Positions 15,543 to 25,348 of a stretch of 64,000 nucleotides of DNA are shown one piece after another (positions within the stretch are counted from its first letter, which is position 1; the number at the start of each line of letters is the position of its first letter). A program made the position numbers and the translations under genes. The notes beneath the pieces are model-generated. The model worked only from the letters and a program-made list of their open reading frames with translations. It had not been told where the DNA came from and ran no database searches. The DNA is from Pseudomonadota bacterium (GTDB lineage: Bacteria; Pseudomonadota; Gammaproteobacteria; Burkholderiales; Rhodocyclaceae), in NCBI GenBank assembly GCA_018241665.1, contig JAFEDK010000002.1:124001-188000 (forward strand), given 5' to 3'.

Positions 15543-18389
15543 TCAGTGACCGGCCAGCTTGGCCAGCTGCGGCTTCAGCTTGTCGACGGTGGCGGTGAAA
15601 CTGGCCAGGCGTTCCTTCTCCTGGGCCACGACTGCAGCCGGGGCGCGGGCCACGAAGCTCTCGTTGGACAGCTTGGCGTTGGCCTTGGCGATCTCCCCTT
15701 CGAGGCGGGCAATCTCCTTGGACACACGCTCGCGCTCGGCGGCGATGTCGATCTCCACCTTGAGCATCAGGCGCTGCTCACCCACCACGGCAACCGGGGC
15801 GAGTTCCTCGCTGCCGATCTCGTCTACCACCTGCACTTCCGACAGCTTGGCGAGGCCGGCGATGTAGGGCGCGAACTTGCTCAGGCGCTCGGCATTGCCG
15901 GTTGCAATCAGCGGCAGGCGCTGAGCGGGAGAGATGTTCATCTCGCCACGCAGGTTGCGGCAGGCATAGATCAGGCCCTTGAGTTCGGCCACATCGGCTT
16001 CGCTCTTCTCGTCGAGCTTGCCCACGTCGGCCTCGGGGTAGCGGGCCAGGCACAGGCTGTCGCTGTCCTTGCGGCCGGCCAGCGGGGCGACGGTCTGCCA
16101 CAGCTCTTCGGTGACGAAGGGGATCAGCGGATGGGCCAGGCGCAGCACGGTCTCCAGCACGCGGATCAGCGTGCGGCGGGTGCCGCGCTGGGTGGCCTCG
16201 TCGCCGGTCTGGATCTGCACCTTGGCGAGTTCCAGGTACCAGTCGCAGTATTCGTCCCAGATGAATTCGTAGACGGATTTGGAAACCTGGTCGAAGCGAT
16301 ATTCGCCAAAGTGGTTGGCGATCTCCTGCTCGAGGCGCTGCAGGCGGCTGACGATCCAGCGGTCCACGAAGGAGAAGGCCAGCGGAGCGCTGCCACCGCA
16401 GCTGGGGCCGTCCTGCGTGTGCTCGAGGCCCAGGTCGTGGCCCTGGACGTTCATCAGCACGAAGCGGGTGGCGTTCCACAGCTTGTTGCAGAAGTTGCGG
16501 TAGCCCTCGCAGCGGCTCATGTCGAACTTGATGTCGCGGCCGGGGCTGGCGAGGCTGGCGAAGGTGAAGCGCAGCGCGTCGGTACCGAAGGCCGGGATGC
16601 CTTCCGGGAATTCCTTGCGGGTCTTCTTCTCGATGCTGGCGGCCTGCTTGGGGTTCATCAGGCCGGTGGTGCGCTTGGCAACCAAAGCATCGATGCCGAT
16701 ACCGTCGATCAGGTCGATCGGGTCGAGCACGTTGCCCTTCGACTTGGACATCTTCTGGCCTTCGCCGTCGCGGATCAGGCCATGCACGTACACGTGCTTG
16801 AACGGGATCTTGCCGGTGATGTGCTTGGTCATCATGACCATGCGCGCCACCCAGAAGAAGATGATGTCGAAGCCGGTGACGAGCACCGTGGACGGCAGGT
16901 AGAGGTCCAGCGCGTCGTTGGACTTGGCGGGCCACTCGGACGTCCAGTCGAGAGTCGAGAACGGCCACAGGGCGGACGAGTACCAGGTGTCGAGCACGTC
17001 CGGGTCGCGGGTCAGCGGGCCGGGGTAGCCGGCCTTGTCGGCCAGGGCGCGGGCTTCTTCCTCGCTGTGGGCAACGAAGCACTCGCCGTCGATGCCGTAC
17101 CAGGCCGGAATCTGGTGGCCCCACCACAGCTGGCGGGAAATACACCAGTCCTGGATGTTGTTGAGCCACTGATTGTAGGTGTTGACCCAGTTGCCGGGGA
17201 CGAACTCGATTTCGCCGGAGCTGACGACTTCCAGCGCCTTCTCGGTGATCGACTTGCCGTCTTCGCCCGGCTTGGACATGGCGACGAACCACTGGTCGGT
17301 GAGCATCGGCTCGATGACCACGCCGGTACGGTCGCCGCGGGGAACCTGCAGCTTGTGGGGCTTGGTGTCCACCAGCACGCCGGCGGCTTCCAGGTCGGCC
17401 ACGATGGCCTTGCGGGCGTCGAAGCGGTCGAGGCCCTGGTACTTGGCCGGGGCGTGCTCGTTGATCTTCGCGTCCAGCGTCAGGATGCTGATCTGGGCGA
17501 GCTTGTGGCGCTGGCCGACAGCGTAGTCGTTGAAGTCGTGGGCCGGGGTGACCTTGACCACGCCGGTGCCGAACTCGCGGTCCACGTAGTCGTCGGCAAT
17601 GATCGGGATGTCGCGCTCGCACAGGGGCAGGCGGACGGTCTTGCCGATCAGGTGGGCGTAGCGCTCGTCTTCCGGATGCACCATCACGGCTACGTCGCCG
17701 AGCATGGTTTCAGGACGGGTGGTGGCAACGGTCAGGCCGGTCAGTTCACCGATCTGGCCTTCGCTGAACGCGTAGTGGATGTGCCACATGAAGCCTTCTT
17801 CTTCTTCCTGGACCACTTCCAGGTCGGAGACGGCGGTGTGCAGCTTGGGATCCCAGTTGACCAGGCGCTTGCCGCGGTAGATCAGGCCTTCGTTGTAGAG
17901 GCGCACGAAGGTTTCGGTGACGACCTTGTTGAGGCCGGCATCCATCGTGAAGCGCTCGCGGCTCCAGTCCGGGCTGGTGCCCAGGCGGCGCATCTGCTTG
18001 GTGATGGTGCCGCCGGAGTATTCCTTCCACTCCCAGACCTTCTCGAGGAATTTCTCGCGGCCGAGGTCGTGGCGGGAGACGCCCTGGGCGTCGAGCTGGC
18101 GTTCGACGACGATCTGGGTGGCGATGCCGGCGTGGTCAGTGCCAGGCTGCCACAGGGTGTTCCAGCCCCGCATGCGGTGGTAGCGCGTCAGCGCGTCCAT
18201 GATGGTCTGGTTGAAGCCGTGACCCATGTGCAGGGTGCCGGTGACGTTGGGCGGCGGCAGCAGGATGCAGAAGGATTGTTCGGCAGGCTTGCTGCGATCG
18301 AGGCCGGCGGCGAAGTAGCCGCTGGCTTCCCAGTGTTCATACCAGCGGCGTTCAATCTCCGCCGGCTCGAAACTCTTGGCCAGTTCCAT
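15543..18389 (-). CDS. valS: Valyl-tRNA synthetase
   Basis: 948-residue class Ia aminoacyl-tRNA synthetase charging tRNA-Val. The HIGH-type motif H-M-G-H is at 54-57 within [13 protein letters not shown], and K-M-S-K-S lies near 545 within [10 protein letters not shown]. The editing domain lies between them, and the C-terminal end is the family coiled coil (about 880-948). Length fits bacterial ValRS. It follows a short acidic-protein gene, holC and pepA on the same strand, a common order in betaproteobacteria. Confidence 0.98.
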   Translation of the reverse strand: MELAKSFEPAEIERRWYEHWEASGYFAAGLDRSKPAEQSFCILLPPPNVTGTLHMGHGFNQTIMDALTRYHRMRGWNTLWQPGTDHAGIATQIVVERQLDAQGVSRHDLGREKFLEKVWEWKEYSGGTITKQMRRLGTSPDWSRERFTMDAGLNKVVTETFVRLYNEGLIYRGKRLVNWDPKLHTAVSDLEVVQEEEEGFMWHIHYAFSEGQIGELTGLTVATTRPETMLGDVAVMVHPEDERYAHLIGKTVRLPLCERDIPIIADDYVDREFGTGVVKVTPAHDFNDYAVGQRHKLAQISILTLDAKINEHAPAKYQGLDRFDARKAIVADLEAAGVLVDTKPHKLQVPRGDRTGVVIEPMLTDQWFVAMSKPGEDGKSITEKALEVVSSGEIEFVPGNWVNTYNQWLNNIQDWCISRQLWWGHQIPAWYGIDGECFVAHSEEEARALADKAGYPGPLTRDPDVLDTWYSSALWPFSTLDWTSEWPAKSNDALDLYLPSTVLVTGFDIIFFWVARMVMMTKHITGKIPFKHVYVHGLIRDGEGQKMSKSKGNVLDPIDLIDGIGIDALVAKRTTGLMNPKQAASIEKKTRKEFPEGIPAFGTDALRFTFASLASPGRDIKFDMSRCEGYRNFCNKLWNATRFVLMNVQGHDLGLEHTQDGPSCGGSAPLAFSFVDRWIVSRLQRLEQEIANHFGEYRFDQVSKSVYEFIWDEYCDWYLELAKVQIQTGDEATQRGTRRTLIRVLETVLRLAHPLIPFVTEELWQTVAPLAGRKDSDSLCLARYPEADVGKLDEKSEADVAELKGLIYACRNLRGEMNISPAQRLPLIATGNAERLSKFAPYIAGLAKLSEVQVVDEIGSEELAPVAVVGEQRLMLKVEIDIAAERERVSKEIARLEGEIAKANAKLSNESFVARAPAAVVAQEKERLASFTATVDKLKPQLAKLAGH

Positions 18390-18472
18390 GGGGTCTGTCT
18401 TTTAAGGCAAAACGCGAATTATAGCGGATGCGCCGGGCTCGACCGCCGGCGACCGTGGATGCGCCAGAAGGA

Positions 18473-18919
18473 TCAGTCCTGGCGGTTGTCGTCGAGGGTG
18501 TCGGCGATCTCGGCGGACAGGGCTGGAATGAGGGTGGCGCGCAGATGGGCGGCAGCGGCTTCGCGCAGCCTTTCGGCCAGCTCGTCCAGCTCGCGCGAAA
18601 CGAGCTGGGGCAATTCGTTGTTGACCCACTCTTCAATGTGCCGGCTGATGGCCGTATCGAGGGCGACAAGGCGCTCGGCCAGCAGTTCGTTCTGGATGCT
18701 GGGCGAAGATGGGGGGAGAGGGGCTTCCGCGGCCGGGGCTGCTTCTGCATCGACGGACTCGAGGATGATGGGCGTGGCCTCGCCGATATAGGGCTCTATC
18801 CGTTCCTCGACCACGTCGGTCAACAGAGGTAGATCCTCGCCTTCGTCCAGCACGTCGAGCGGGGGCGCATCTTCGTCGTCGAGGGAAATTTCGAAATCCG
18901 GTTTGTCTGTTTGCGTCAT
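18473..18919 (-). CDS. Conserved acidic hypothetical protein between holC and valS
   Basis: 148 residues. The N-terminal 60 are very acidic (L-D-D-E-D-A-P-P-L-D-V-L-D-E-G-E-D), followed by a Pro/Ala linker and a C-terminal amphipathic helical region rich in Leu, Glu and Arg (about 80-140). Acidic proteins of this kind commonly sit between holC and valS in betaproteobacteria; I cannot give a function. Its start overlaps the holC stop by four bases, so expression is coupled to DNA polymerase chi. Confidence 0.7.
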   Translation of the reverse strand: MTQTDKPDFEISLDDEDAPPLDVLDEGEDLPLLTDVVEERIEPYIGEATPIILESVDAEAAPAAEAPLPPSSPSIQNELLAERLVALDTAISRHIEEWVNNELPQLVSRELDELAERLREAAAAHLRATLIPALSAEIADTLDDNRQD

Positions 18920-19350
18920 TCGCCACTCCGTTGAGCAAGGTCGTGGGCGCTGAGGGCGTAACCGCGCTCCTTGTAGTTGCGGTATCGGCGGCGGGCTGCC
19001 TGGCGCTCGGCTTCGCTGGGCCCGACGATTTCTAGCACCAGCTGGAAGCGCTCGAAGGAGGGCGGCAGTTCGTCACCGAGATTGACCAGCACCTCGTCGT
19101 GGGGCAGTACGTCCAGTGTGTTGCCGATGACGACCGGCGTTTCCGCCGCCAGCGGCGAAGCCGCGGCCACGTGGGGTACGAAGGCGAGGGGCTGGAAGCC
19201 CCACAGCATCTGGTCGAAATGGCGTGCGGTGCCATTGTCCGGCGCGAAGACCGAGACCTTGTGCCCGCGCGCGCTGGCCTTGGCGGTCAGCACGCAGGCC
19301 ACCCGCAGGCGGTCGGGAGCATTGTGGTAGAAGCGGATCTCGTTCGTCAC
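18916..19350 (-). CDS. holC: DNA polymerase III subunit chi
   Basis: HolC, about 144 residues, links the clamp loader to single-strand DNA binding protein through its complex with psi. Recognisable are the N-terminal strand I-R-F-Y-H-N-A, the Q-M-L-W segment (F-D-Q-M-L-W-G-F), and L-V-N-L-G-D-E-L-P. A GTG at 19350 gives a normal N-terminus; an in-frame GTG at 19386 would add 12 residues and overlap pepA. Neither has a clear ribosome site, so the start is uncertain. pepA lies immediately upstream, as in many proteobacteria. Confidence 0.85.
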   Translation of the reverse strand: MTNEIRFYHNAPDRLRVACVLTAKASARGHKVSVFAPDNGTARHFDQMLWGFQPLAFVPHVAAASPLAAETPVVIGNTLDVLPHDEVLVNLGDELPPSFERFQLVLEIVGPSEAERQAARRRYRNYKERGYALSAHDLAQRSGE

Positions 19351-19369
19351 GCCGGGCTCGCGGGATGGA

Positions 19370-20857
19370 TCAGTGGCCGCCGGCACGGCCGATCAGGAAC
19401 TCGGTGAGCAGGGGTACCGGGCGGCCGGTAGCACCCTTGTCGCCGCCGGACTTCCAGGCGGTGCCGGCGATGTCCAGGTGAGCCCACTTGTAGGCCTTGG
19501 TGAAGCGCGACAGGAAGCACGCAGCGGTGATGGTGCCGGCGCCCTTGGTGCCGATATTGGGGATGTCGGCGAAGTTGCTCTTCAGCATGTCCTGGTATTC
19601 GTCCCACAGGGGCAGCTGCCATGCCTTGTCGCCAGCCGCCTGGCCGGAGGCCAGCAGTTCGGCCGCGAGTTCGTCGTCGTTGGCAAGCAGGCCTGACGTG
19701 GCATTGCCCAGCGCGATGATGCAGGCGCCGGTCAGGGTCGCGATGTCCACCACGGCCGCCGGCTCGTAGCGCTCGGCGTAGGTGAGGGCGTCGCACAGAA
19801 TCAGGCGGCCCTCGGCGTCGGTGTTGAGGATCTCGATCGTCTGGCCGGACATGGAGGTGACGATGTCGCCAGGCTTGATGGCCGAGCCGCCGGGCATGTT
19901 CTCGGTGGTGGGGATCAGGCCGACCACGTTGATCGGCAGCTCCATGCGGGCGATGGCCTTGAAGGTGCCGAGCACGCTGGCGGCGCCGCACATGTCGTAT
20001 TTCATCTCGTCCATGCCCTCGCCGGGCTTGAGGGAGATGCCGCCGGTGTCGAAGGTGATGCCTTTGCCGACCAGCACCACCGGCTTGTCCTTGGCCTTGC
20101 CGCCCTTGTAGTTGAGAATGATGAACTTCGGGGGTTCGTGGGAGCCGCGGGCCACCGACAGCAGGGAGCCCATGCCGAGCTTTTCCATGTCGGTGCGCTC
20201 GAGCACCTCGACCTTGATCTTGTGCTCCTTGGCGAGCTTGCGGGCGGTAGTCGCCAGATAGCCCGGCGTGCACACGTTGCCCGGCAGATTGCCGAGGTGC
20301 TTTGCCAGGGCCATGCCTTCGGCAACGGCTTCGCCGCGCAGCAGGGCGGCCTGGATTTCGTCGCCGGCCTTGCTGCGGACGATGAAGGCGAGTTTCTTGA
20401 CGCCTTTTTTCGAATCGTCCTTTTTGGATTTCAGCGTGTCGCTGCGATAGGTGCTGTCCAGCAGGATCTGCGCAGCCTGGCCGAGCCGCCAGGGCAGGTC
20501 GCGCGGGGCGTCGATGTCGGCGAGCGCAAAGGCTGCGTCGTCGGTGGCGAGCCCGCCCAGTTGCTTGGCGGCAGCCGCGACGGCATCGCGGTAGGCCTTG
20601 TCGGACAGTTCGGAGGCCTTGCCCAGGCCGACCAGCAGGACGCGGGGCGTGGCAACGCCAGGCAGGCTGTGCAGCAGAAGGGTGGCGCCGGCCTTGTCGT
20701 CCAGATCGCCGCGCGCGAGGATGGCCGCCAGGGCGCCATCACTGGCCTTGTCGAGGGCTTGTGCGGCGCTACTGAGTTCCCCACCCGCGTACACGCCCAC
20801 CACCACGCAGCCGTTTTTGAGTTTTTCCGGCGATCCGGCCTTTATGGTAAATTCCAC
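19370..20857 (-). CDS. pepA: Leucyl aminopeptidase (cytosol aminopeptidase)
   Basis: About 495 residues from a GTG start preceded by AAGGAG, giving V-E-F-T-I-K at the N-terminus. This M17 metallopeptidase removes N-terminal residues from peptides and in Escherichia coli also binds DNA at cer sites. The M17 signature N-T-D-A-E-G-R-L lies near 345 and the zinc ligands precede it ([11 protein letters not shown]). Frame upstream to 20929 was rejected because the GTG has the better ribosome site. It is divergent from lptF. Confidence 0.95.
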   Translation of the reverse strand: MEFTIKAGSPEKLKNGCVVVGVYAGGELSSAAQALDKASDGALAAILARGDLDDKAGATLLLHSLPGVATPRVLLVGLGKASELSDKAYRDAVAAAAKQLGGLATDDAAFALADIDAPRDLPWRLGQAAQILLDSTYRSDTLKSKKDDSKKGVKKLAFIVRSKAGDEIQAALLRGEAVAEGMALAKHLGNLPGNVCTPGYLATTARKLAKEHKIKVEVLERTDMEKLGMGSLLSVARGSHEPPKFIILNYKGGKAKDKPVVLVGKGITFDTGGISLKPGEGMDEMKYDMCGAASVLGTFKAIARMELPINVVGLIPTTENMPGGSAIKPGDIVTSMSGQTIEILNTDAEGRLILCDALTYAERYEPAAVVDIATLTGACIIALGNATSGLLANDDELAAELLASGQAAGDKAWQLPLWDEYQDMLKSNFADIPNIGTKGAGTITAACFLSRFTKAYKWAHLDIAGTAWKSGGDKGATGRPVPLLTEFLIGRAGGH

Positions 20858-20963
20858 CCGCTTCTCCTTGGAAATACGCGTCAATCGGACATCGCGCCAC
20901 ATTATGGCCGCCACCCCGACCCACGTCAAAACGGCCAGCTGTCGCCGCTAATACTGTTCCCGC

Positions 20964-22040
20964 ATGATTTTTCTTCGAGCCGCCCAGCGCGAATTTACGC
21001 AGAACGCCGTGGCGGTCTTCGTGGCGCTGTTCGCAATCCTGATTTCCACGGTCCTGATTCGCCTGCTGGGGCAGGCGGCAGGCGGCCGGGTGCCGGCTGA
21101 CGCGGTGCTGGCCCTGATTGGCTTCGGCGCCATCGCACAGATGCCGGTAGTGTTGTCGCTTACCGTATTCATTGCGATTCTGATGTCCCTGTCACGCTGC
21201 TACCGGGATTCCGAAATGGTGGTGTGGTTTTCCAGCGGCCTGCCGCTGACCGCCTGGGTGCGGCCGGTGCTGCGTTTCACGCTGCCGGTGGCTGTTCTGA
21301 TCGCCTGTTTGTCCCTGTTTGTCGCACCCTGGGCTCAGAAGAAGAGCGTCGAGTACAAGGAACAGCTGAACAACCGGGACGATGTTTCCCGGGTGGCGCC
21401 GGGCCTGTTTCGAGAGTCCTCGGGCGGGGAGCGGGTCTTCTTTGTAGAAGCCCTTTCCGGCGAGGAAGGGCGGGTCCGCAACGTCTTTGCCAGCAGCATG
21501 CAGCATGGGCGTTTGGGGGTGATGGTCGCCGCACAGGGGCACGTGGAGAACGATGCGGCGGGCAACCGTTTCGTCGTGCTCGAGCACGGGCGGCGCTACG
21601 AGGGAACGCCGGGAACGCCGAGCTATAGGGTGATGGAGTTCGAGAAATACTCTATCCGGATGGAGTCGAAGGAAGCCAACACCTCTGAGCGGCAGCCAAA
21701 GACCCTCGCGCTGCCTGCCCTGATCAAGAATCCGGATAGCCGGAACCAGGGAGAGCTGCTGGCCCGGATCAGTGCGCCCTTGCTGGCCACGATGCTGGCC
21801 CTCCTCGCAATCCCCTTGTCCTTCGTGAATCCGCGGGCCGGGCGCACCAACAACCTGGTGCTGGCGATCCTTGTCTACCTGATCTATAGCAATACGCTCA
21901 GCGTCTGCCAGGCCTGGGTTGGCCAAGGGCGGCTGCGTTTCGATGTGGGTTTGTGGGCGCCGCACCTGATCATGCTGGTGGCCTTGGGTGCTTTGTTCTA
22001 CCGACGTCTGAGCGTTTTTGCGCGCTGGCGGAAACGCTGA
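20964..22040 (+). CDS. lptF: LPS export ABC transporter permease LptF
   Basis: 358-residue YjgP/YjgQ-family permease. Three membrane helices at the N-terminus, a periplasmic jellyroll-like domain (about 130-260) and three C-terminal helices match LptF. With LptG and the LptB ATPase it extracts lipopolysaccharide from the inner membrane for transport through LptC-LptA-LptDE. Its stop overlaps the lptG ATG in a TGATG arrangement, so the two are translated together. pepA is divergent from it, as in E. coli. Confidence 0.93.
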   Translation: MIFLRAAQREFTQNAVAVFVALFAILISTVLIRLLGQAAGGRVPADAVLALIGFGAIAQMPVVLSLTVFIAILMSLSRCYRDSEMVVWFSSGLPLTAWVRPVLRFTLPVAVLIACLSLFVAPWAQKKSVEYKEQLNNRDDVSRVAPGLFRESSGGERVFFVEALSGEEGRVRNVFASSMQHGRLGVMVAAQGHVENDAAGNRFVVLEHGRRYEGTPGTPSYRVMEFEKYSIRMESKEANTSERQPKTLALPALIKNPDSRNQGELLARISAPLLATMLALLAIPLSFVNPRAGRTNNLVLAILVYLIYSNTLSVCQAWVGQGRLRFDVGLWAPHLIMLVALGALFYRRLSVFARWRKR

Positions 22041-23116
22041 TGATTCCCGTCTATATCCGTTATTTGAGCCGCGAGATCTATGCGGCGGTGGCGCTCGTGC
22101 TGCTGGCCTTCCTGGGCTTGTTCGCCTTTTTTGATCTGGTGAACGAACTGGACGACATCGGCAAGGGGGGGTACATGCTCCATCACGCGGCGATCTACGT
22201 TGCGATGATCATGCCGGGGCGGGTGTATGAATTGATGCCCATCGCCGTGCTCATCGGTACGCTGTACGCGCTGACGACGCTGGCCCGCCACTCCGAAATC
22301 ACCGTGCTGCGTGCGTCGGGGCTGTCCACCCGGCGCCTGCTGTCGGCCCTGCTGGCAGTGGGGAGCGTCTTCGTGGTGCTGACCTTCATTTTTGGCGAAT
22401 ACCTGGCGCCTCCTGCCGAGCGGGCGGCGCAGCAATGGCGGCTGGCCGCGACACGCTCCATGGTGTCCCAGGAGCTGCGCACCGGCCTGTGGGTTCGCGA
22501 TGGTCGGCGTTTCGTGAATGTCACCAGTGTCCTTCCGGATACCAGCCTGCAAGGGGTGCGCATCTACGAGTTTGATGAGCGTTCTGCGCTGGTCTCGATC
22601 AGCGAGGCGGAGTCCGGCGCATACGACGGAAAGGACGGCTGGCGTTTGCGCAAGATCGCACAGACGCGCTTCTCCGATAGTGGAACCTCAACGATCTCGC
22701 TGCCGGAGATGGTCTGGAAGTCGGAGCTGACGCCGGAGGTGTTGTCGGTGCTGATGGTGGTGCCGGAGCGTATGTCCGTGTCTACCCTGTATTCCTACAT
22801 CCATCACCTGCGGGAAAACAACCAGAAGACCACGCGCTATGAAATTGCCCTGTGGAAGAAGCTGGCGTACCCGTTTGCGGCGTTTGTCATGATGGGCTTG
22901 GCGCTCCCCTTTGGCTACATGCAAACCCGGATGGGCGGGGTCAGCCTGAAGGTGTTTTCCGGGATCATGATGGGGGTGGGCTTCCACCTGCTGAACGGCC
23001 TGTTCTCCAATCTTGGGGTCATCAACGGGTGGGTGCCGGCGGTGGCCGCCCTGACCCCCAGTGTCACCTTCTTCCTGGCGGCGGCCTTCATGATGTGGTG
23101 GGTCGAACGCCGCTAA
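22040..23116 (+). CDS. lptG: LPS export ABC transporter permease LptG
   Basis: 358 residues, homologous to LptF, with helices at about 13-33, 60-80 and 100-120, a periplasmic domain, and C-terminal helices near 270-358. The ATG at 22040 overlaps the lptF stop and gives the typical M-I-P-V-Y-I-R-Y start; the upstream frame to 21953 lies inside lptF. It forms the heterodimeric permease with LptF. Confidence 0.93.
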   Translation: MIPVYIRYLSREIYAAVALVLLAFLGLFAFFDLVNELDDIGKGGYMLHHAAIYVAMIMPGRVYELMPIAVLIGTLYALTTLARHSEITVLRASGLSTRRLLSALLAVGSVFVVLTFIFGEYLAPPAERAAQQWRLAATRSMVSQELRTGLWVRDGRRFVNVTSVLPDTSLQGVRIYEFDERSALVSISEAESGAYDGKDGWRLRKIAQTRFSDSGTSTISLPEMVWKSELTPEVLSVLMVVPERMSVSTLYSYIHHLRENNQKTTRYEIALWKKLAYPFAAFVMMGLALPFGYMQTRMGGVSLKVFSGIMMGVGFHLLNGLFSNLGVINGWVPAVAALTPSVTFFLAAAFMMWWVERR

Positions 23117-23128
23117 GGCCGATCGGGT

Positions 23129-23605
23129 TCAGTTCTTGGCGTTGTTGAGCAGCAGCACGATACGGGTGCCCGCCAGCCGGTCGTGCAGGAACTGGCGTTC
23201 CTTGTCGAGCAGCGCCCACAGGATGCCGATACCAAACAGCAGCACGGAAGGCCAGGCCAGCGCGTAGCGGATGCATCCCTGGCGAATGGAGATCTGCTCC
23301 CCCTTTGTGTCGACGATGCGCAGTTTCCAAGTCTGCATGGCCAATGTCTGCCCGCCTGTGCGCCAGTACCACATGAAGTAGCCGCCCAGGACGAGGAAGA
23401 CATACAGCCAGAGAAGGCCGCCGGGAGGGGTGTAGTTCAGGGCGGCCCCCAGAATCAGCAAGGGCACCATGAAGGCGAGAGCCAGTACGCCGAGTAGCAG
23501 CAGGATTTCGTAAAGCATGCTTGCCAGGCGGCGGCGCAGGCCGGCTAGTTCGACGGCCTGCCGCGCCGGCGCGTTGACGCCGGCAGCAAGGGTTTGTTGG
23601 GGCAT
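23129..23605 (-). CDS. RDD family membrane protein
   Basis: 158 residues with the RDD family pattern: L-R-R-R-L-A-S-M at the first helix, two helices (about 30-55 and 65-85), then G-Q-T-L-A-M-Q-T-W-K-L-R-I-V and a third helix with C-terminal D-R-L-A-G-T-R. Function of the family is not settled; transport or stress roles have been proposed. It is the last gene of the sigma factor operon, 7 bases after the DUF3106 gene, and converges on lptG. Confidence 0.8.
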   Translation of the reverse strand: MPQQTLAAGVNAPARQAVELAGLRRRLASMLYEILLLLGVLALAFMVPLLILGAALNYTPPGGLLWLYVFLVLGGYFMWYWRTGGQTLAMQTWKLRIVDTKGEQISIRQGCIRYALAWPSVLLFGIGILWALLDKERQFLHDRLAGTRIVLLLNNAKN

Positions 23606-23612
23606 GGTGCGC

Positions 23613-24263
23613 CTAGGGTTTTGTGGGGGACGCCGGGGAGGGGGCTGCTTCCGCCGTGCTTGCGACGGCTGCCGGTCCGGTGGCCTGCGGCGCCACGCCG
23701 GCCGGCGACGGGCTTGCTGCGGCTTGTTCAGGCGTGACGGGCGGCGGCTTGATCTTAGGGTAATTGGGACGTGCTGGCGGCGGCGGGGCCGTCAGCGGCT
23801 TGATCGGCGGTGCGCCTGTTTTGGGAATGGCCGGCTTGACGGGCTGTTTGGCGGCGGCTTCTGTGAAGCGCTTCTTCTCGTCGCTGGGCAGGTCCTGGTA
23901 CGCGTTCCACTTTTCCCGTAGTGTTTCACGCTTCTCGGGCGCAATGCGCTGGAGATTCCGGTACTGATCGCGCGCGATCGTGCGCTGCTCTGGTGTGAGG
24001 GAAATCCAGGTCTGCATCCGGCGCTGCAGGCGTTCCTGCTCTTCCGGCGTGTATCCGGGGAAGCGGTCCGCGATGCCGACCCACTTGCGCCGACGCTCGT
24101 CGGGCAGGTCGCGCCACTCCTTGGCTAGCGGCGCCAGGGTGCGTTGCTGCGCCGGTGTCAGATCACTCCAACCCGGTGCACTGATGGGCGGGGCTGGCAC
24201 GGCAGAGGCCGACCAGCCCAGCAGGAGCGCAAGGCTCACTCGGGCGAGTCGTTTTGCACCCAT
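23613..24263 (-). CDS. DUF3106 family secreted protein
   Basis: 216 residues with an N-terminal signal-like hydrophobic stretch (about 7-24). The mature part contains four repeats built on W-x-x-L-[TPS] followed by acidic and Arg-rich helix (for example W-S-D-L-T-P, W-R-D-L-P-D, W-I-S-L-T-P, Y-Q-D-L-P-S). A Pro-rich tail follows. This is the DUF3106 pattern, of unknown function, probably periplasmic. It overlaps the DUF3619 gene by 28 bases and follows it in the sigma factor operon, where it could be a periplasmic stress sensor, by analogy only. Confidence 0.78.
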   Translation of the reverse strand: MGAKRLARVSLALLLGWSASAVPAPPISAPGWSDLTPAQQRTLAPLAKEWRDLPDERRRKWVGIADRFPGYTPEEQERLQRRMQTWISLTPEQRTIARDQYRNLQRIAPEKRETLREKWNAYQDLPSDEKKRFTEAAAKQPVKPAIPKTGAPPIKPLTAPPPPARPNYPKIKPPPVTPEQAAASPSPAGVAPQATGPAAVASTAEAAPSPASPTKP

Positions 24264-24610
24264 GCGTCGAATCCGCGGTCCAGGTAAGCGTCGATCGGAA
24301 GGTCGTCGGCGAGCAGTGCGCTATCCACTTCCTCCAGGTCGGCAGTGTGCTGCAGCTGCCCAAGCAGGGCGCTGCCCAGCGCTGCCAGGATGATTGCGAC
24401 CATCGCAATCGTGGTCTTGCCCCGCGGCAGCATGCGTTCGGTGATCATCTGGCCGAAGCCGGCCAAGCTCAGGCCGCGCACGGTGACTTTCTGGCGGCTT
24501 AAGGCTTTCTGGCGTGCCTCGTGCAGGCGTGACGATGCGCCCGGCGGAAGATTCCATGCCGATGCGTTGAGGTGTTGCCGGACCCGGCGGTGAAATTCCT
24601 GGTCGTTCAT
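24236..24610 (-). CDS. DUF3619 family membrane protein, possible anti-sigma factor
   Basis: 124 residues. The N-terminal half is soluble and basic with an amphipathic helix, and one membrane helix lies near 68-84 (M-V-A-I-I-L-A-A-L-G-S). The short C-terminal end is acidic. This size and topology fit a cytoplasmic anti-sigma domain with a single membrane anchor, and DUF3619 genes are often adjacent to ECF sigma genes. Its ATG overlaps the sigma gene stop by four bases. I see no zinc-binding anti-sigma motif, so the role is inferred from context. Confidence 0.72.
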   Translation of the reverse strand: MNDQEFHRRVRQHLNASAWNLPPGASSRLHEARQKALSRQKVTVRGLSLAGFGQMITERMLPRGKTTIAMVAIILAALGSALLGQLQHTADLEEVDSALLADDLPIDAYLDRGFDAWVQNDSPE

Positions 24611-25173
24611 AGTGTGATGCCCTTTGCTGCAAGTGCTGCAGCCAAAGTGTGCGTCGCCCGGGAGCAGTGCGTTTTCACGCTTCCTTCGGAGCAACCCATT
24701 GCTGCAGCCGTTTCGGCTATGTCCATTTCCTCCCAGTAACGCATGAGGAAGGCTTCGCGTTGACGGGCTGGGAGCTTTTCGATTTCCTTTTCTATGACCG
24801 ACAGCGTCTGGTGTTGTTCAAGCTGGGTCTGGGGGGATTCACTCTTGTGTTCGCTGTCTGCGGATTCGAGCGTTTCGAGCGGGTCGTAGTCCTCGTCGTC
24901 CGAGTTCGAGGAGAAGGCCGACAGCAGTGTCGTCCACATGCTGCGCACCTTCTGCCGGCGATAGTGGTCGCGGATCACGTTCTGCAGGATGCGCTGAAAC
25001 AGCATCGGCAGCTCTTCCAGTGGCTTGTCGCCATATTTTTCGGCGAGCTTGAGCATCGCATCCTGAACGATGTCGAGGGCCGATTCTTCGTTGCGGACCG
25101 CGAACAAGGCCTGTTTGAATGCCCTTTTCTCGACGCTGGCGAGGAAGTCCGATAGTTCGAGACGGGAAGGCAG
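24607..25173 (-). CDS. ECF-type RNA polymerase sigma factor (RpoE-like)
   Basis: Extracytoplasmic-function sigma factor with region 2 around A-L-D-I-V-Q-D-A-M-L-K-L-A and region 4 around L-P-A-R-Q-R-E-A-F-L-M-R-Y-W-E and G-C-S-E-G-S-V-K-T-H. Family-like sequence (L-S-D-F-L-A-S-V-E-K-R-A-F) continues upstream of the first conventional start, a TTG at 25107, so the true start must be further upstream. No in-frame ATG, GTG or TTG exists there. The CTG at 25173, with GAGGA about eight bases before it, is the best candidate and is used here, with an uncertain start. About 188 residues. It is divergent from ilvB and heads the DUF3619-DUF3106-RDD operon. Confidence 0.8.
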   Translation of the reverse strand: MPSRLELSDFLASVEKRAFKQALFAVRNEESALDIVQDAMLKLAEKYGDKPLEELPMLFQRILQNVIRDHYRRQKVRSMWTTLLSAFSSNSDDEDYDPLETLESADSEHKSESPQTQLEQHQTLSVIEKEIEKLPARQREAFLMRYWEEMDIAETAAAMGCSEGSVKTHCSRATHTLAAALAAKGITL

Positions 25174-25348
25174 GGGAGAATCCTCAGCTGGAGCGTGGCA
25201 CCCCTCTTGCGGGTGGGCGGGGGTTGTGCCAATTAAAACGATGCACCCGGTGCCTGGATCGCAATGCCGCCAGAGGCGCCTTGACCAATCGCCTGGGCGG
25301 CGGTATGGTTCAACGTTTCACATTGCCGAAACAGCTTCGGGTGCAGCG

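Noticed and set aside
15432-18791. Plus-strand open frame of 1119 codons opposite valS
   Set aside because: It mirrors valS codon by codon; its translation is a low-complexity mixture of Gly, Val, His, Asp and Leu typical of antisense GC-rich genes.
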